Assembly (NCBI GenBank): GCA_036897095.1
Contig: JAYMSP010002594.1
Coordinates: 1-23,375, forward strand
Reading direction: 5' to 3'
Source: Plantago elongata
Lineage: Eukaryota; Streptophyta; Magnoliopsida; Lamiales; Plantaginaceae
Length of the DNA stretch: 23,375 nt
The notes under the pieces were generated by a model, which made no database searches, was not told the origin of the DNA, and saw only the letters and a list, made by a program, of their open reading frames with translations. The position numbers and the translations under genes are program-made. Positions 11,701-20,013 of this stretch are shown piece after piece (the first letter of the stretch is position 1; every line of letters starts with the position of its first letter).

Positions 11701-14700
11701 ATTGTACACAAAAAAACAGCTCAGAGAAAAGAATAATGAAAGTGGGAGGACAAGCAATGGGCATCATGTCAGGAACACAACTTTCGCATCTCATCTCAAT
11801 TCTCAACATTCAATATTCTTATTGATTAGCCATTAATTCAAACATTCTCTTGGGCTTCTTAATTACTCAACAAACTAATCCCTAAGTTACCCAGCCTCAA
11901 AATGAAGTATTACCGGAAACAAAATGATTGTTTAAACAGAAAATCAGTTAAAAAAATGGTGCCACGTGTTTTTACTGTAAGGTTTTAAATGTTCATCATA
12001 CAACTCTAATATGAGATATATTTATAACTGAGCATCACTTCCCAAGATCACTTTCAAAACTTTCTTGGTTTAATGTATATGATTTACACTAATATGAGAC
12101 ATATGTACAGATGAAATAGTGGATCACCCAAAGCTTCCTTATATGTCACATATAAAATACAACTAACAATGAACCTTACATGAATTTAATAACAATGAAG
12201 CTTACCCGACAAGTTTCTCGCATTCTCTGAATTTGTTCAGGAGTTTTTATCTTCAGAGGAATATAAGACGAAAAGGAAATAGTGTTAGGCATAGTTACTG
12301 GTAAACTCGTATTAGGTTGGGTACTGGTATTACTGCAAACTCATAGTCCATGGGTACCTCGACGTGATGTTGCAGATCACTGCTGGGTTCAATTTTAGGA
12401 ATTCCCTGTGGACATTGGAGTATAGCAATATTAGTATGGAGGCAGATGTTTAAAAAAAAGTTGTCAAATTTCCGTAAAGAACACTGTTACACTTATCACC
12501 ATCAAGCAATACATACAATGATTCCAATTATTTGAAAAGACCAAATTAAAGCAGCCGAGCATACTTACATCTACTGCCCAATCAGGCAGCTCAATTTGAG
12601 CAGGCACTGAACGCCGTTTTGATATAGGATATGGTCTCAAGGACCTGCAAGTAGTATGAAATAACAAGAATACATATAGGTCAACATGATGTAGGAAATC
12701 ATTACTCCCTCCCAGTCTCATAAAAGTAAAACATTTTGCCTCTTTTGGCATCCCATTAAAACCAATACATTTCCTCGTTTGGTAATACCTCACTTTTTGA
12801 GTAGCTAATTCATTATCTAATTTAATATATGTCGAATATACCCTCACCTACTCCCCAATAATATACTATCAATACTTTTGCAAAGCCATTAGATCTCCAT
12901 GCCAAACAGCAAATGTTCAAATTTTCATGGAACGGAGAAATTATGTAGAGACAGATGCAAGTAGTGAACTGAAACAAACTACATGTATAAATTCTAGTCG
13001 AGCCACAGAAGTTCCAATATTCACATCTACTCATTTCAAATACTCTCACATCAGATTACCTAGGCTAAAATACTTCAAGAACACCCTGTACTTGCTCTGG
13101 GAAACACATGAACCTCAGAATGGCCCATCGTGAGGACCGGTCACATTTAATTTCAAATCTAGTCCTTTCCCTTATAAGTATAATTTTTATTTCACGCCAA
13201 TTTCTCACCCATCATAAAGTCAGCAGATTTTTCGAGATAAATGGGTAAGGAATTCTAACTAACAAGTATCAACATTAAAATACTGGGAAATTGGGAATCA
13301 TAAGTACATCCATGTTTCTATTGGAGTCAATTAAATGGAACAATAGGTGTCACTGTCAACAGCCACAGATAACAGTACATTGCAATTTAAAGCACAACAT
13401 CTGCATCAAATTGAATTTGAGCATAATACATGTTAAATTGATTAGATATTACAGTGATACCATGACGTCTGCATTTGTGAGAAAAAGAAAAGTAATTGTG
13501 ATGTTTTAAAAAATTCCATACCCTGTCCAGTCAAAATATGGAAGTTTGGCAGTCCTCGATTGTCCTTTCCTCAAGCAGTAGAGCCAACCATCATTTTCCT
13601 TGATTGAGTTTAGGTCACCAACATTTGCAGACGGAGAAGATAACTTTGCTTTCAAGTGAACTGATTTATGAGCACTCCAGGATGCCTTGAAACAGTCTTG
13701 AGAACTGTAAGATAACATCAATATCAACATAAGCCCTCCTTAATTTAAGAATAAGGGCATAGATAAGACCTAAGAAGCACCAAATGAATATGTGCCAGCA
13801 CAATATGGACTGCCAAACTAAGGAACTAAGTATAAGAAACTAAAAAATGAATCATACATTTAGTCTACATTCATCAAACACTTTTATTATATAATCCACA
13901 ATTCACTTCACTCTTAACCTAGCCCATTGTTCCTGGAAAGCTTATTTGCTGAAACCACAACTGCCTCAACAGAATTAGGTCTTGCACATATTTTCCAGCA
14001 CTTGAGTAAATAAAATCATTCAGAATATTACAAATTTGTGCATGACAGTGATCCCTGCTGTACTCAAAATTTATGTATTCTTCTCCATCATTATCCTACA
14101 TGAAGTTAGAGGACAAACCAGAAAGCAGCACCATCACGCGGAAGCTTTAATTCCACGCACTTAGGGCACCTGCAAACGGAGTTAGTTAGCCAGCCAGCCA
14201 TACCAGCATTGTTTAACTTAAAAGCTAGCATACAAATCCAATTACTCCACTTTCACATAATCTACTGTAATACAGTTGTAGATATCATGTGTTTCAGAGT
14301 ACTCAAATAAAACTAAACCATTGAGAATATCCGAAAGTCCTCGTGATATTTCAGAGACCAAATGCAAACTCAATAAACTAGAAAAAAGTTTAATAAGCTT
14401 AGGTGTTACAAAGTTTCACTCCAATAAAAAAAATAATAAACTCATAACATAAATGATCAATCAGAAAGAATAGCTTCATATCCAACCAGCCGATAACTCA
14501 ACAACAATAAGATCGAGATTAGTATTCAATTCGTCAAAACTTCGAAAATATTTCATCATGTGCCTCAAATTTCAACAAACTCGATCAATCATACACTCTA
14601 AATTCTTCATATATATACACTAAACATTCAGCTCAGCTACTATTAAAAAAAAATCGACAAAAGAAGGTAATTCATACTGAAGATTTGCAGCTTTGCCACA

Positions 14701-14751
14701 CTTGGCACATGACAAAGCTGCAGTTTCCACGGCATCAGAACCGCCAGCCAT
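8717..14751 (-). CDS. MAP1A: Methionine aminopeptidase 1A (cytosolic MetAP1), complete, 16 coding exons
   Basis: The enzyme removes the initiator methionine from new proteins at the ribosome. Coding exons: 14751-14678, 14169-14119, 13704-13522, 12644-12569, 12405-12358, 12250-12206, 11489-11390, 11009-10958, 10864-10823, 10511-10450, 10368-10270, 9849-9776, 9693-9624, 9386-9321, 9228-9140, 8794-8717. All introns are GT-AG and the phases agree, giving 1209 nt, 402 residues. Residues 15-58 form a MYND-like zinc finger (C15, C18, C26, C29, C42, C46, H54, H58), which marks the cytosolic 1A type; there is no organelle signal. The M24 fold holds all five metal ligands (D235, D246, H309, E342, E373) and the substrate-side H218 in VICHGIP. 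It ends [12 protein letters not shown], typical of plant MAP1A. The start is the first ATG after a 5'UTR intron. Nothing suggests loss of function. Confidence 0.96.
8918..9005. mobile_element. MITE-end-like fragment in MAP1A intron 15
   Basis: CGCTCCCTTCGTTCCTGCTC followed by TAATTTGACA resembles one terminal inverted repeat of a Stowaway-type MITE. A possible partner, AACGGAGGGGGTAC (about 9253-9266), lies beyond exon 15, so the two are unlikely to be ends of one element unless the exon were inside it. Probably a relic. Confidence 0.3.
9860..10089. repeat. Tandem duplication in MAP1A intron 11
   Basis: Two adjacent copies, about 9860-9979 and 9980-10089, each run from ACACAGAGAAG through CCTCCACATTACCAGAA and CTCAGTTAAAA to ATGATTGAC. 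They differ by substitutions and small gaps. The whole block is inside intron 11 (9850-10269). Copy 1 begins 11 bp from the acceptor side of exon 12, so the duplication also doubled sequence near that splice acceptor. Confidence 0.9.
12703..12850. mobile_element. MITE-like relic in MAP1A intron 3
   Basis: TACTCCCTCCCAGTCTCATA, followed by AAAGTAAAAC, resembles the 5' end of the Stowaway/mariner MITEs common in plants. I see no matching inverted copy nearby (TACTCCCC at 12851 is the same orientation), so this is one end of a decayed element at best. The right limit is approximate. Confidence 0.35.
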
Positions 14752-14762
14752 AGCTTCACAGT

Positions 14763-14855
14763 CTGCAGGAATCACAAATTGCAACCGATTTAAACATGAT
14801 TATTTGAAATTGGAGAGAAAATCGAAAAATTGAACTGGAGAATCGGAAACGTTAC
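14763..14855 (-). other. MAP1A: 5'UTR intron of MAP1A
   Basis: On the minus strand a donor (GAG|GTAACG) and an acceptor (CCTGCAG|ACTGTG) flank 93 bp just upstream of the start codon; the second exon carries only 11 leader bases before ATG. The upstream leader exon, from 14856 to roughly 14940, is GC-rich (GCCGCCGCTCTCCGCC). Leader introns are frequent in plant housekeeping genes. Inferred from splice sites only. Confidence 0.6.
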
Positions 14856-14939
14856 CTCGACTGAGTGGTGATTGAAGTGCAGCGAGCCTGACGGCGGAGA
14901 GCGGCGGCGGAAGGGTGGGGGTTTTAGTGATGCGTTGAG

Positions 14940-15570
14940 ATGGTAAACCTTTGATTTGTACTCTGAAATTTTAGACAAGGGAAAATTACCACAGGTACCC
15001 TTGACACATATGGTAATAAGACTTTCACCCCTTTGGAATTGTTAAAGAACCTGTGAAAGTCAAGTTTTTAAGAGAGTTTAATATTGTATATTAATTGTGC
15101 GGGTTTAAGTGTAAATTGTAAAATTTTTGTCTATTTTAAGAAGTTGACCAAGTTAGTTTGTTGGAAAAAAACTACATAGCCAGCTATCAGCTAATTATTC
15201 AGCTATTAATTTTATTAAAAATGTCCTAATTATACGATTGAATCTTTTTGGTAGGAACCTCAATACTTTACATATTATGATAAGTACTACCTTCGTTTCA
15301 TTAGAAACGAAATATTTTTACATTTTGATCGTCCCATTTCAAACGAAATATTTTTTTCATTTTTAATAATAATTTCACAGTACAACTCATTTTTCACCAC
15401 ACGTATTTTTTCAAACTCATTTTTAACCACAAACTGCATTTCTTTTTAAGTCGTGATTTTCAAATTATTTTGTTGTTACTGGAACGGAGCGAGTATATTT
15501 TGCTTGAAATTGGGCCTGGTGAGAAGACTGAACAAAGTCCAAAGTCCGAATGAATTCGGAATTGGGCTTC
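14940..15570. promoter_or_regulatory. Divergent promoter region between MAP1A and bL27m
   Basis: Roughly 600 bp separate the likely transcription starts of two genes that read away from each other. The stretch is AT-rich, with no convincing open frame and no clear TATA box in either direction, as is usual for housekeeping promoters. About a third of it is a MITE. Transcription starts are estimated from leader splice sites, not seen directly. Confidence 0.45.
15285..15495. mobile_element. Stowaway-like MITE in the divergent promoter region
   Basis: It begins TACTACCTTCGTTTCATTAG and ends ACTGGAACGGAGCGAGTA, whose reverse complement is TACTCGCTCCGTTCCAGT. This gives an imperfect terminal inverted repeat of about 24 bp, with TA at each end as for mariner-type insertion. 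The inside is AT-rich and non-coding; GAAACGAAATATTTTT-like words occur twice near the left end. It sits close to the presumed bL27m transcription start. Confidence 0.65.
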
Positions 15571-15586
15571 AATTCGTCTTCTTCAG

Positions 15587-15685
15587 GAGGTGCTGCTAAA
15601 ATTCTCTTGGTCTCTTCCAATTTGCCATCGATTTCAGCTGAACCCAGATCGATTTGAGGTTAGTTGAGGTGCTGCTAAAATTCTC
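15587..15685. repeat. 20-bp perfect direct repeat across the bL27m leader splice donor
   Basis: GAGGTGCTGCTAAAATTCTC occurs at 15587-15606 and again at 15666-15685, 79 bp apart. The first copy is in the presumed 5'UTR exon. The second begins just after the likely leader donor (GAG|GTTAGT at 15659). Confidence 0.9.
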
Positions 15686-16695
15686 AACTTATTTTTATTG
15701 GTCCGTACAATAGTGTTTGTATCCCTCTTGCTCTAGTAATAATTTCTCGTCCTCTTTTGTACAATTGGTATTTTCTGGTATTTTAGCATGTATGGTTAAG
15801 CATTCATTTTGTTGATATGCAATGTGACCTAGTACTGATTAAGAAAGCTCAAAGATTTACACATTGGTTTCTTGAAATTTCGAAAAGATGGCTGCATAGT
15901 GCATAATGCTGCTTGAATTGAAAGGGATCTTCCTATCCTTTGATTCGGTTGGATATTTGTTTATTATGAATTCCCCTTTCCATAATTCTAGTTTGCTTGT
16001 TGTTGTTATCTGAATTGTGATTATCGAGCATTTGAGCTTGCTTTGAGTGATACCTGTACAAATCTGCAGGTGAATTTAGTAATATGTGATGCTCAATTAG
16101 ATTATTCAGCTTCATTTTCCAATTTAAACAGCTTCATTTTCCAATTATTCAGTGTACTGTAAAGGATAATTTAGAGGTATTATTGTTATCTAGCTTTGCT
16201 TGTTGTTGTAGTTTGAATCTTGATAGTCGAGCATTTGAGCAGCTTGTTTTCAGTGATACATGTACAAATCTGCAAGTTAATTGAGTAATATGTGAAGATC
16301 AATTAGATTATTCAGCTTCATTTGCCAATTTAGTATTATGGCAGTGTCTTTATTGTTTTTTGGATAGGTACTAATGAATCTGTACTCGGGTAATTTGAAG
16401 TGTATGGTCATGATAGAGAGAGAGAACTATATGTTTACTCCTATTGTTTGATTCAAGCAAACAGTGAATTTGAACTTTAGGAATTTCCGATGCGAGTTCT
16501 TTTTTTCACTTTGATTATAGACTCTGTTTCAGGCATAAAGCTAGAGCTTTCTACTCTTTTACATCAGTCACTCCAGTTTCCTGTGCTTATGCCTCTAAGA
16601 TTTTCAATTGCACCACAAGCTTAAGTCTATTCCTCGGCATGCTTGTGATTTTGTTAGTAGGTATTTGTTTTATTGGGTTCATTGTTCTTGTGCAG
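15659..16695 (+). other. 5'UTR intron of the bL27m gene
   Basis: The inferred donor is GAG|GTTAGT (15659) and the acceptor TTGTGCAG|TAAGC (ending 16695), nine bases before the first ATG. The stretch is T-rich and has no coding signal on the plus strand. It contains a duplication of about 140 bp. A leader intron of about 1 kb often carries expression-enhancing elements in plants, but none is identified here. Confidence 0.6.
15988..16332. repeat. Diverged duplication of about 140 bp in the bL27m leader intron
   Basis: Copy 1 is about 15988-16126 and copy 2 about 16190-16332. Both contain, in order, CTAG-TTGCTTGTTGTTGT, TCGAGCATTTGAGC, GTGATAC-TGTACAAATCTGCA, AGTAATATGTGA and CAATTAGATTATTCAGCTTC. 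They differ by scattered substitutions and small gaps. A third short piece (CAGCTTCATTTTCCAATTATTCAG, split from copy 1 at about 16130-16152) repeats the end of copy 1. Confidence 0.9.
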
Positions 16696-16704
16696 TAAGC
16701 AAAT

Positions 16705-17312
16705 ATGATGAATGCAGCAGCATCTTTGTATAGAAGAATAAGCATCAGAGACATTATCACGAGCACACCAGTTTATAGTACTGCTAGGGGTAATTTTGTT
16801 TCTTATTTTTTTTGGATGCAACATTGTTAAGTTTATACTTGATTGATTCTACATTGTAGGGGTGTCTGGAGATGGACTGAGCATAGTGTTCAGGCGCTGG
16901 GCTACCAAGAAAGCAGCCGGATCAACAAAAAATGGCCGCGACTCAGCAGCCTAAGAATCTTGGTGTTAAAAAATTTGGTGGAGAGGTATGACAATTTCAT
17001 ACTAGACCTTTACAGTATCCTTTGGTTGTTGAATTTTTTTTTACTAAATGATATGTCGTATGGTGTAATCTTCAGCGAGTGATACCTGGAAACATCATTC
17101 TACGTCAAAGGGGGACTAGTTTCCACCCGGGAAACTATGTTGGGATGGGAAAAGATCACACGGTTTATGCTTTGAAGGAAGGACGTGTGAAGTTTGAGCG
17201 TAGCAAGTTGACAGGACGCAAGTGGATTCATGTTGACCCAAAGGATGGTGATGTACTACATCCCATCTATTCTGAAGCAGGGACTCTTCACCCCTCAAAG
17301 AACGGTGCTTAA
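16705..17312 (+). CDS. Mitochondrial large-subunit ribosomal protein bL27 (bL27m), with a 1-nt frameshift
   Basis: bL27 lies near the peptidyl-transferase centre of the mitochondrial ribosome. Coding exons are 16705-16789, 16860-16985 and 17076-17312, with clean GT-AG sites. Exon 1 encodes an Arg/Ser-rich presequence ([20 protein letters not shown]) fitting mitochondrial import. Exon 2 encodes [20 protein letters not shown] and then [11 protein letters not shown]; exon 3 encodes the beta-rich core with [19 protein letters not shown] and ends HPSKNGA. After NGRDS the frame is off by one base: a single extra base at about 16944-16949 leads to TAA at 16952-16954, while the conserved [11 protein letters not shown] continues in the next frame. 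Without it the protein would be 148 residues, normal for plant bL27m. All else is intact, so a recent null allele or a sequence error is likelier than an old pseudogene. A second in-frame ATG (16708) follows the first. Confidence 0.9.
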
Positions 17313-17603
17313 GTTTGTTCGTTCGCTCTTTTCATAATTCTGTGCCACATTTTGTTTAGGAAGAATAATCTGAGTTCTGGTACTTCAGTATGTAACTGTT
17401 CTGAATTATATTTTGCACTTGGGAATGAAAAACTAGCTAAATTTTGTTTCCGAAAACAACCTGTGAAATAGAAATGAAATGATGGTGCAAATTAAATGGA
17501 CACATTTTATAGTACCAGTTTCATGTAATAGTAGAAGGACATAGATTTTGCTAAGGTAGAGTTGGTTAGTCTTACATGAGAGCATAAACATAGTATTGTA
17601 CTC
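17313..17603. other. Convergent 3' flanks of bL27m (+) and pectinesterase (-)
   Basis: Only 291 bp separate the two stop codons, so the 3' UTRs of these converging genes must lie close together or overlap. No open frame or repeat is seen. Confidence 0.6.
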
Positions 17604-19934
17604 TCACAGTTCAGACCAAAATGGCACCCCAGTTACAGGAATCCAATTGTCTCCGCCAATGAAGTTCCTGACCGCGAACTGATTCGCCTCAACAGCATCC
17701 CTCAACACATGAAATCCTGGCCAGTTCACCCGATTACTTGTGGAAGCCCCTGTTCCCGTGTTCATATACTCTGCATAATAAAGAGTCGAAAGTGCAAATT
17801 CTCCTTCCCATTCTCTCCACCCTTTCCCATCAACCAACCCATCCAAATCGGTCTTCATAAACACGGTCCTAGAGTACTTCTTCCACGGTCTCCCTAGATA
17901 ACTCTTGAACCTTCCTTTAACATCAGCAAAGTCATAAGCAGGCAAGACACGAGAGTTCACGATCGAAATCCCCGTGTTTTCGTTTGGATCATTCCTCCCT
18001 TGCGCGGTTATCAAGTTGGATTGGTGCTCCATTGGTTTCCTTACATATATGTCACAGTTTTGAAAAACTGCAGCTGCATCACCAAAGATGAAGTCGATAG
18101 TGCCATGTATTTGACAATCGCGATAGAATTGTCGCTGGGAGTGGACGAACAGAGTGTCTTGGTATCCCTTGAAACTGCACCGGTAAAAGACGGATAGATC
18201 AGAGCCGACTCTCATTGCCACTGCTTGATGCTTTTGTGGTCCGGCTGTGTTCTCAAATGTCATGTCTCGTGCCCAAAATCCATCTCCCGATACTCCTACA
18301 TGTCACAAAGCTTCGTTTAGCTTATAAGAGAATTCTAGATTACATCAAAACATGTAAGTTCTTAAGATTTACCAAATGTGGCAGAATTGAAAGTGGTTGC
18401 ACCATCTTGAACATTTTGATTGCCAGTTACGATGGTTTTGTCCATGCCATCGCCTACAAACATTACGTTCTTCACATCTCTTTTGATTTCAACCTTTTCC
18501 TTGTAGATTCCGGATTTAACATACACAACGACTCTCTCAGGGCGATTACCGCCCAATCGAGCTACTGCATCCACGGCTTCATTAATCGACTTGAAATTCC
18601 CGGAACCATCTTGAGCAACCACAAAGTCAGCCTTAGAACTGGCTGCATTCCATGATGCAAGACCACCGAGTTGGTTGGAATCATGTCTTTTAAAATGTGC
18701 TGCATGAGCAGAAGACAAAAATAACCTATTAGTATGATCTTATGATGAAAGTATTGATTAAACAAAACGATAATGGACTCTACGTAACATATATCCATTA
18801 AGTGTACTCCTCCGTCCTCCGTCCCAGTTTAAATGTCCTGCGAGACTAGACATAAATTTTAAAAAAAAGTGATAAAATAGAAAAGAGGGTAATAAATTAT
18901 GAATGTGATTGAATAAAATAGAAGAAATAGTAATAAAGTATGAGACATAGGAGAAAAAAGTGATAAAGTAAAAAAGAGGGTAATAAATTATGAATGTGAT
19001 TGAATAAAATAGGAGAAATATTGAATAAAGTATGAGACTTAATGTATAAAGTATATAAAGTAGGAGAGAGATTTTTTATTTGTGAAAACGAAGCATCTAA
19101 ACCGGAACCGCCTAAAATGAAAATCAAGACATTCAAATCGGGACAGAGGAAGTATTACGGTACAAAGATTGCAGCTTTTAAAAGCACATAAAAATATGAA
19201 AATTCTAATCATAAAATAAATAAATATTGTTACAATTAAAAATATCAACCTGTCTTTTAAAAATCCTTTCGATATCTTCCATTGTTTAACAAACTTACTA
19301 ATAAGATAGCTGGTAGTTAATAAACTAATTAATTTTTACATAAATATTTAGTAATTCAATTAGCTAATAATCAAGTTGATTTATTAAATGTGGCATGTCT
19401 TTTTGATTTTAAATACTGATTATACCTTAACATCTAATAAAACAATAAAATATTAAGCTCACCCCCCTTCCTTTTTGGACCTTTTCTGGTTCTGGCTCGA
19501 TGGACAGCCAAGGCCTGCTTAATATCCAAACTCAATTTCTCAGCCCGTTGGGCCTCAACAAACAGACTCTTCTCGCTCATCCCATCCAAACAAGTGACAT
19601 GGCTAGCCAAGGCAGCACTGAGCCATGTCAAAGTATCATCATCACTAACATTCCCACCGCCACCGGAGACCAACCTGCCCAGTCGAGCCTCCGCGTCCCC
19701 ATAGAGCTCCACACAATCGCCAAGAGGCCCGTTGGTCGGCCCGGACTCACGGTCCGCCCCATTAAGTGTCTTGTATCCTCGAGCCCAAGTCATTGCTTGC
19801 AACATGCTTTGCCTAGCAAATTCCACAACTTGAGTTTCATCCTTGCAAGAAATGAAACTAACATTAGATGATGCTAAGAGAAGAAGAAGTTGAAGAAGAA
19901 GAAGAAGAAGAAAGGTGGTGAAGAAAGATGACAT
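17604..19934 (-). CDS. Pectinesterase with N-terminal inhibitor-like pro-region (type I PME), complete
   Basis: Secreted enzyme that de-methylesterifies wall homogalacturonan, releasing methanol. Exons 19934-19463, 18699-18373 and 18295-17604 join in phase to 1491 nt, 496 residues. Residues 1-29 are a very Leu-rich signal peptide. About 30-150 is a PMEI pro-region (DCVELYGDA at 73-81, TCLDG at 114-118); the part before DC is short and has one Cys (C30) where a Cys pair is usual. A basic run follows (RTRKGPKRKG, 148-157) where RRLL/RKLL processing motifs normally lie; that motif is absent. The catalytic domain has GIYKE (221-225), QAVA (Q290), QDTL (Q312, D313), DFIFG (D334) and LGRPW (R402), so all the residues needed for catalysis are present. 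The start is the only ATG before the signal peptide, about 40 nt below a plausible transcription start. It is the tandem partner of the pectinesterase at 22149. Isoform number not assigned. Confidence 0.94.
18805..19154. mobile_element. Stowaway-like MITE in pectinesterase intron 1
   Basis: It begins TACTCCTCCGTCCTCCGTCC (followed by CAGTTTAAATGTCC) and ends GACATTCAAATCGGGACAG plus AGGAAGTA. The reverse complement of that end reads TACTTCCTCTGTCCCGATTT, so the ends form an imperfect inverted repeat of about 30 bp. Length is 350 bp, AT-rich, without a transposase. It lies wholly inside intron 1 (18700-19462) and forms nearly half of it. Its core carries its own tandem duplication. Confidence 0.8.
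18869..19038. repeat. Two 78-79 bp direct repeats inside the intronic MITE
   Basis: Copies at 18869-18946 and 18960-19038 share GTGATAAA-TA, AAGAGGGTAATAAATTATG, AATGTGATTGAATAAAATA and AAAGTATGAGAC. They differ at only a few positions, so the duplication is recent compared with the divergence of the MITE ends. Confidence 0.9.
19875..19915. repeat. GAA/TTC microsatellite within the signal-peptide codons
   Basis: The plus strand carries a GAAGAAGAA tract that, on the coding minus strand, gives the CTT/CTC Leu run of the pectinesterase signal peptide (residues about 9-20). Slippage here would change the length of the hydrophobic core by whole residues without shifting the frame. Confidence 0.75.
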
Positions 19935-20005
19935 TTTGTTCGGTTTAGTTTTGTTTTTAAAAGTGACAAGTGAGTTTTAAGTGTTGAGGTTAATTAATGA
20001 AATTT

Positions 20006-20013
20006 AATTTATA
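20006..20013 (-). promoter_or_regulatory. TATA box of the pectinesterase gene
   Basis: On the minus strand this reads TATAAATT, about 72 bp upstream of the start codon at 19934. A start about 30 bp downstream would leave a leader of roughly 40 nt. Confidence 0.5.

Noticed and set aside
12300..12360. An apparent stop codon in MAP1A after LQHHVE
   Set aside because: A GT donor follows GAG at 12358 and an AG acceptor precedes the conserved [15 protein letters not shown] at 12250, so the stop lies in an intron and the gene is intact.
14401..14410. AGGTGTTACA, like a Gypsy LTR terminus
   Set aside because: It lies in MAP1A intron 1 with no retroelement sequence on either side; a short chance match.
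18000..18655. Plus-strand frames of 65 and 146 codons
   Set aside because: Both lie opposite confirmed pectinesterase exons and show no motifs of their own.
19500..19871. A 123-codon plus-strand frame
   Set aside because: It is the reverse-strand shadow of the first exon of the pectinesterase gene, which has a signal peptide, PMEI motifs and in-phase splicing.
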